DNA of 6,315 nt from Verrucomicrobiota bacterium. GTDB taxonomy: Bacteria; Verrucomicrobiota; Verrucomicrobiia; Chthoniobacterales; JAFAMB01. This document shows positions 6,246 to 6,315 of the stretch, one piece after another (the first letter of the stretch is position 1; each line of letters begins with the position of its first letter). The notes under the pieces were generated by a model. It was not told the origin of the DNA, did no database searches, and saw only the letters and a list, made by a program, of their open reading frames with translations. The translations under genes were made by a program, and so were the position numbers. The DNA lies in contig JAFAVN010000449.1 in assembly GCA_019242435.1 (NCBI GenBank), positions 1 to 6,315 on the forward strand. Reading direction: 5' to 3'.

Positions 6246-6315
6246 GGACTAAGATACTGATGGTCCAAGCCGGGGCAATGTGGGAACGAGGAGGAATGCT
6301 GGCAACGCCCCGAAC

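Noticed and set aside
6289..6315. AGGAGG followed by ATG 6296, possible start of a plus-strand gene at the right edge
   Set aside because: Only one base separates the AGGAGG from the ATG, and just six codons are visible, so nothing supports a gene.

Overview
The window is about 54% GC by eye and carries five protein genes, one of them cut by the left edge, plus one structural RNA. I see no insertion sequence, CRISPR array, tRNA or rRNA. The organism is most likely a Gram-negative, double-membrane bacterium: there is a GT9 heptosyltransferase-type glycosyltransferase and a lipoprotein with Gln at +2. My best guess is Verrucomicrobiota (Pedosphaera/Limisphaera-like). This rests on the long-form style of the UvrA, the small Pro/Gln/Trp lipoprotein next to a coiled-coil membrane protein, and intergenic GGTCATATA and GGGTTT-type repeats. 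It is inference from remembered sequence style, not from a search.

Layout. Bases 1-2142 (+) hold the C-terminal 713 residues of a UvrA-family ATPase. Bases 2143-2384 are intergenic, with a 9-bp tandem repeat that also folds into a hairpin. Bases 2385-3074 (+) hold a SAM-dependent methyltransferase. Bases 3075-3395 are a gene-free convergent spacer with two GC-rich inverted-repeat structures. Bases 5216 down to 3396 (-) hold a compact three-gene operon: an N-terminally anchored coiled-coil protein, then a 64-residue lipoprotein overlapping it by ATGA, then, after 16 bases, a GT9 glycosyltransferase whose best start is TTG. Divergent from this operon, about 5332-5427 (+) encode the small bacterial SRP RNA (4.5S type). 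Bases 5428-5549 hold a G-tract, telomere-like stretch. Bases 6245 down to 5550 (-) hold a classical short-chain dehydrogenase/reductase.

How the parts fit. The three-gene minus-strand operon is the only clear functional unit: an inner-membrane-anchored periplasmic coiled-coil protein, an outer-membrane-type lipoprotein and a cytoplasmic sugar transferase suggest a cell-envelope role. The UvrA (DNA damage recognition), methyltransferase, SRP RNA (protein targeting) and SDR look like independent transcription units. No clearly new defence or mobile system is visible. The points most worth a second look are the covarying SRP hairpin, the probable long-form UvrA with an altered Walker B, the uncharacterised coiled-coil/lipoprotein pair, and the nested inverted repeats at 3286-3320.
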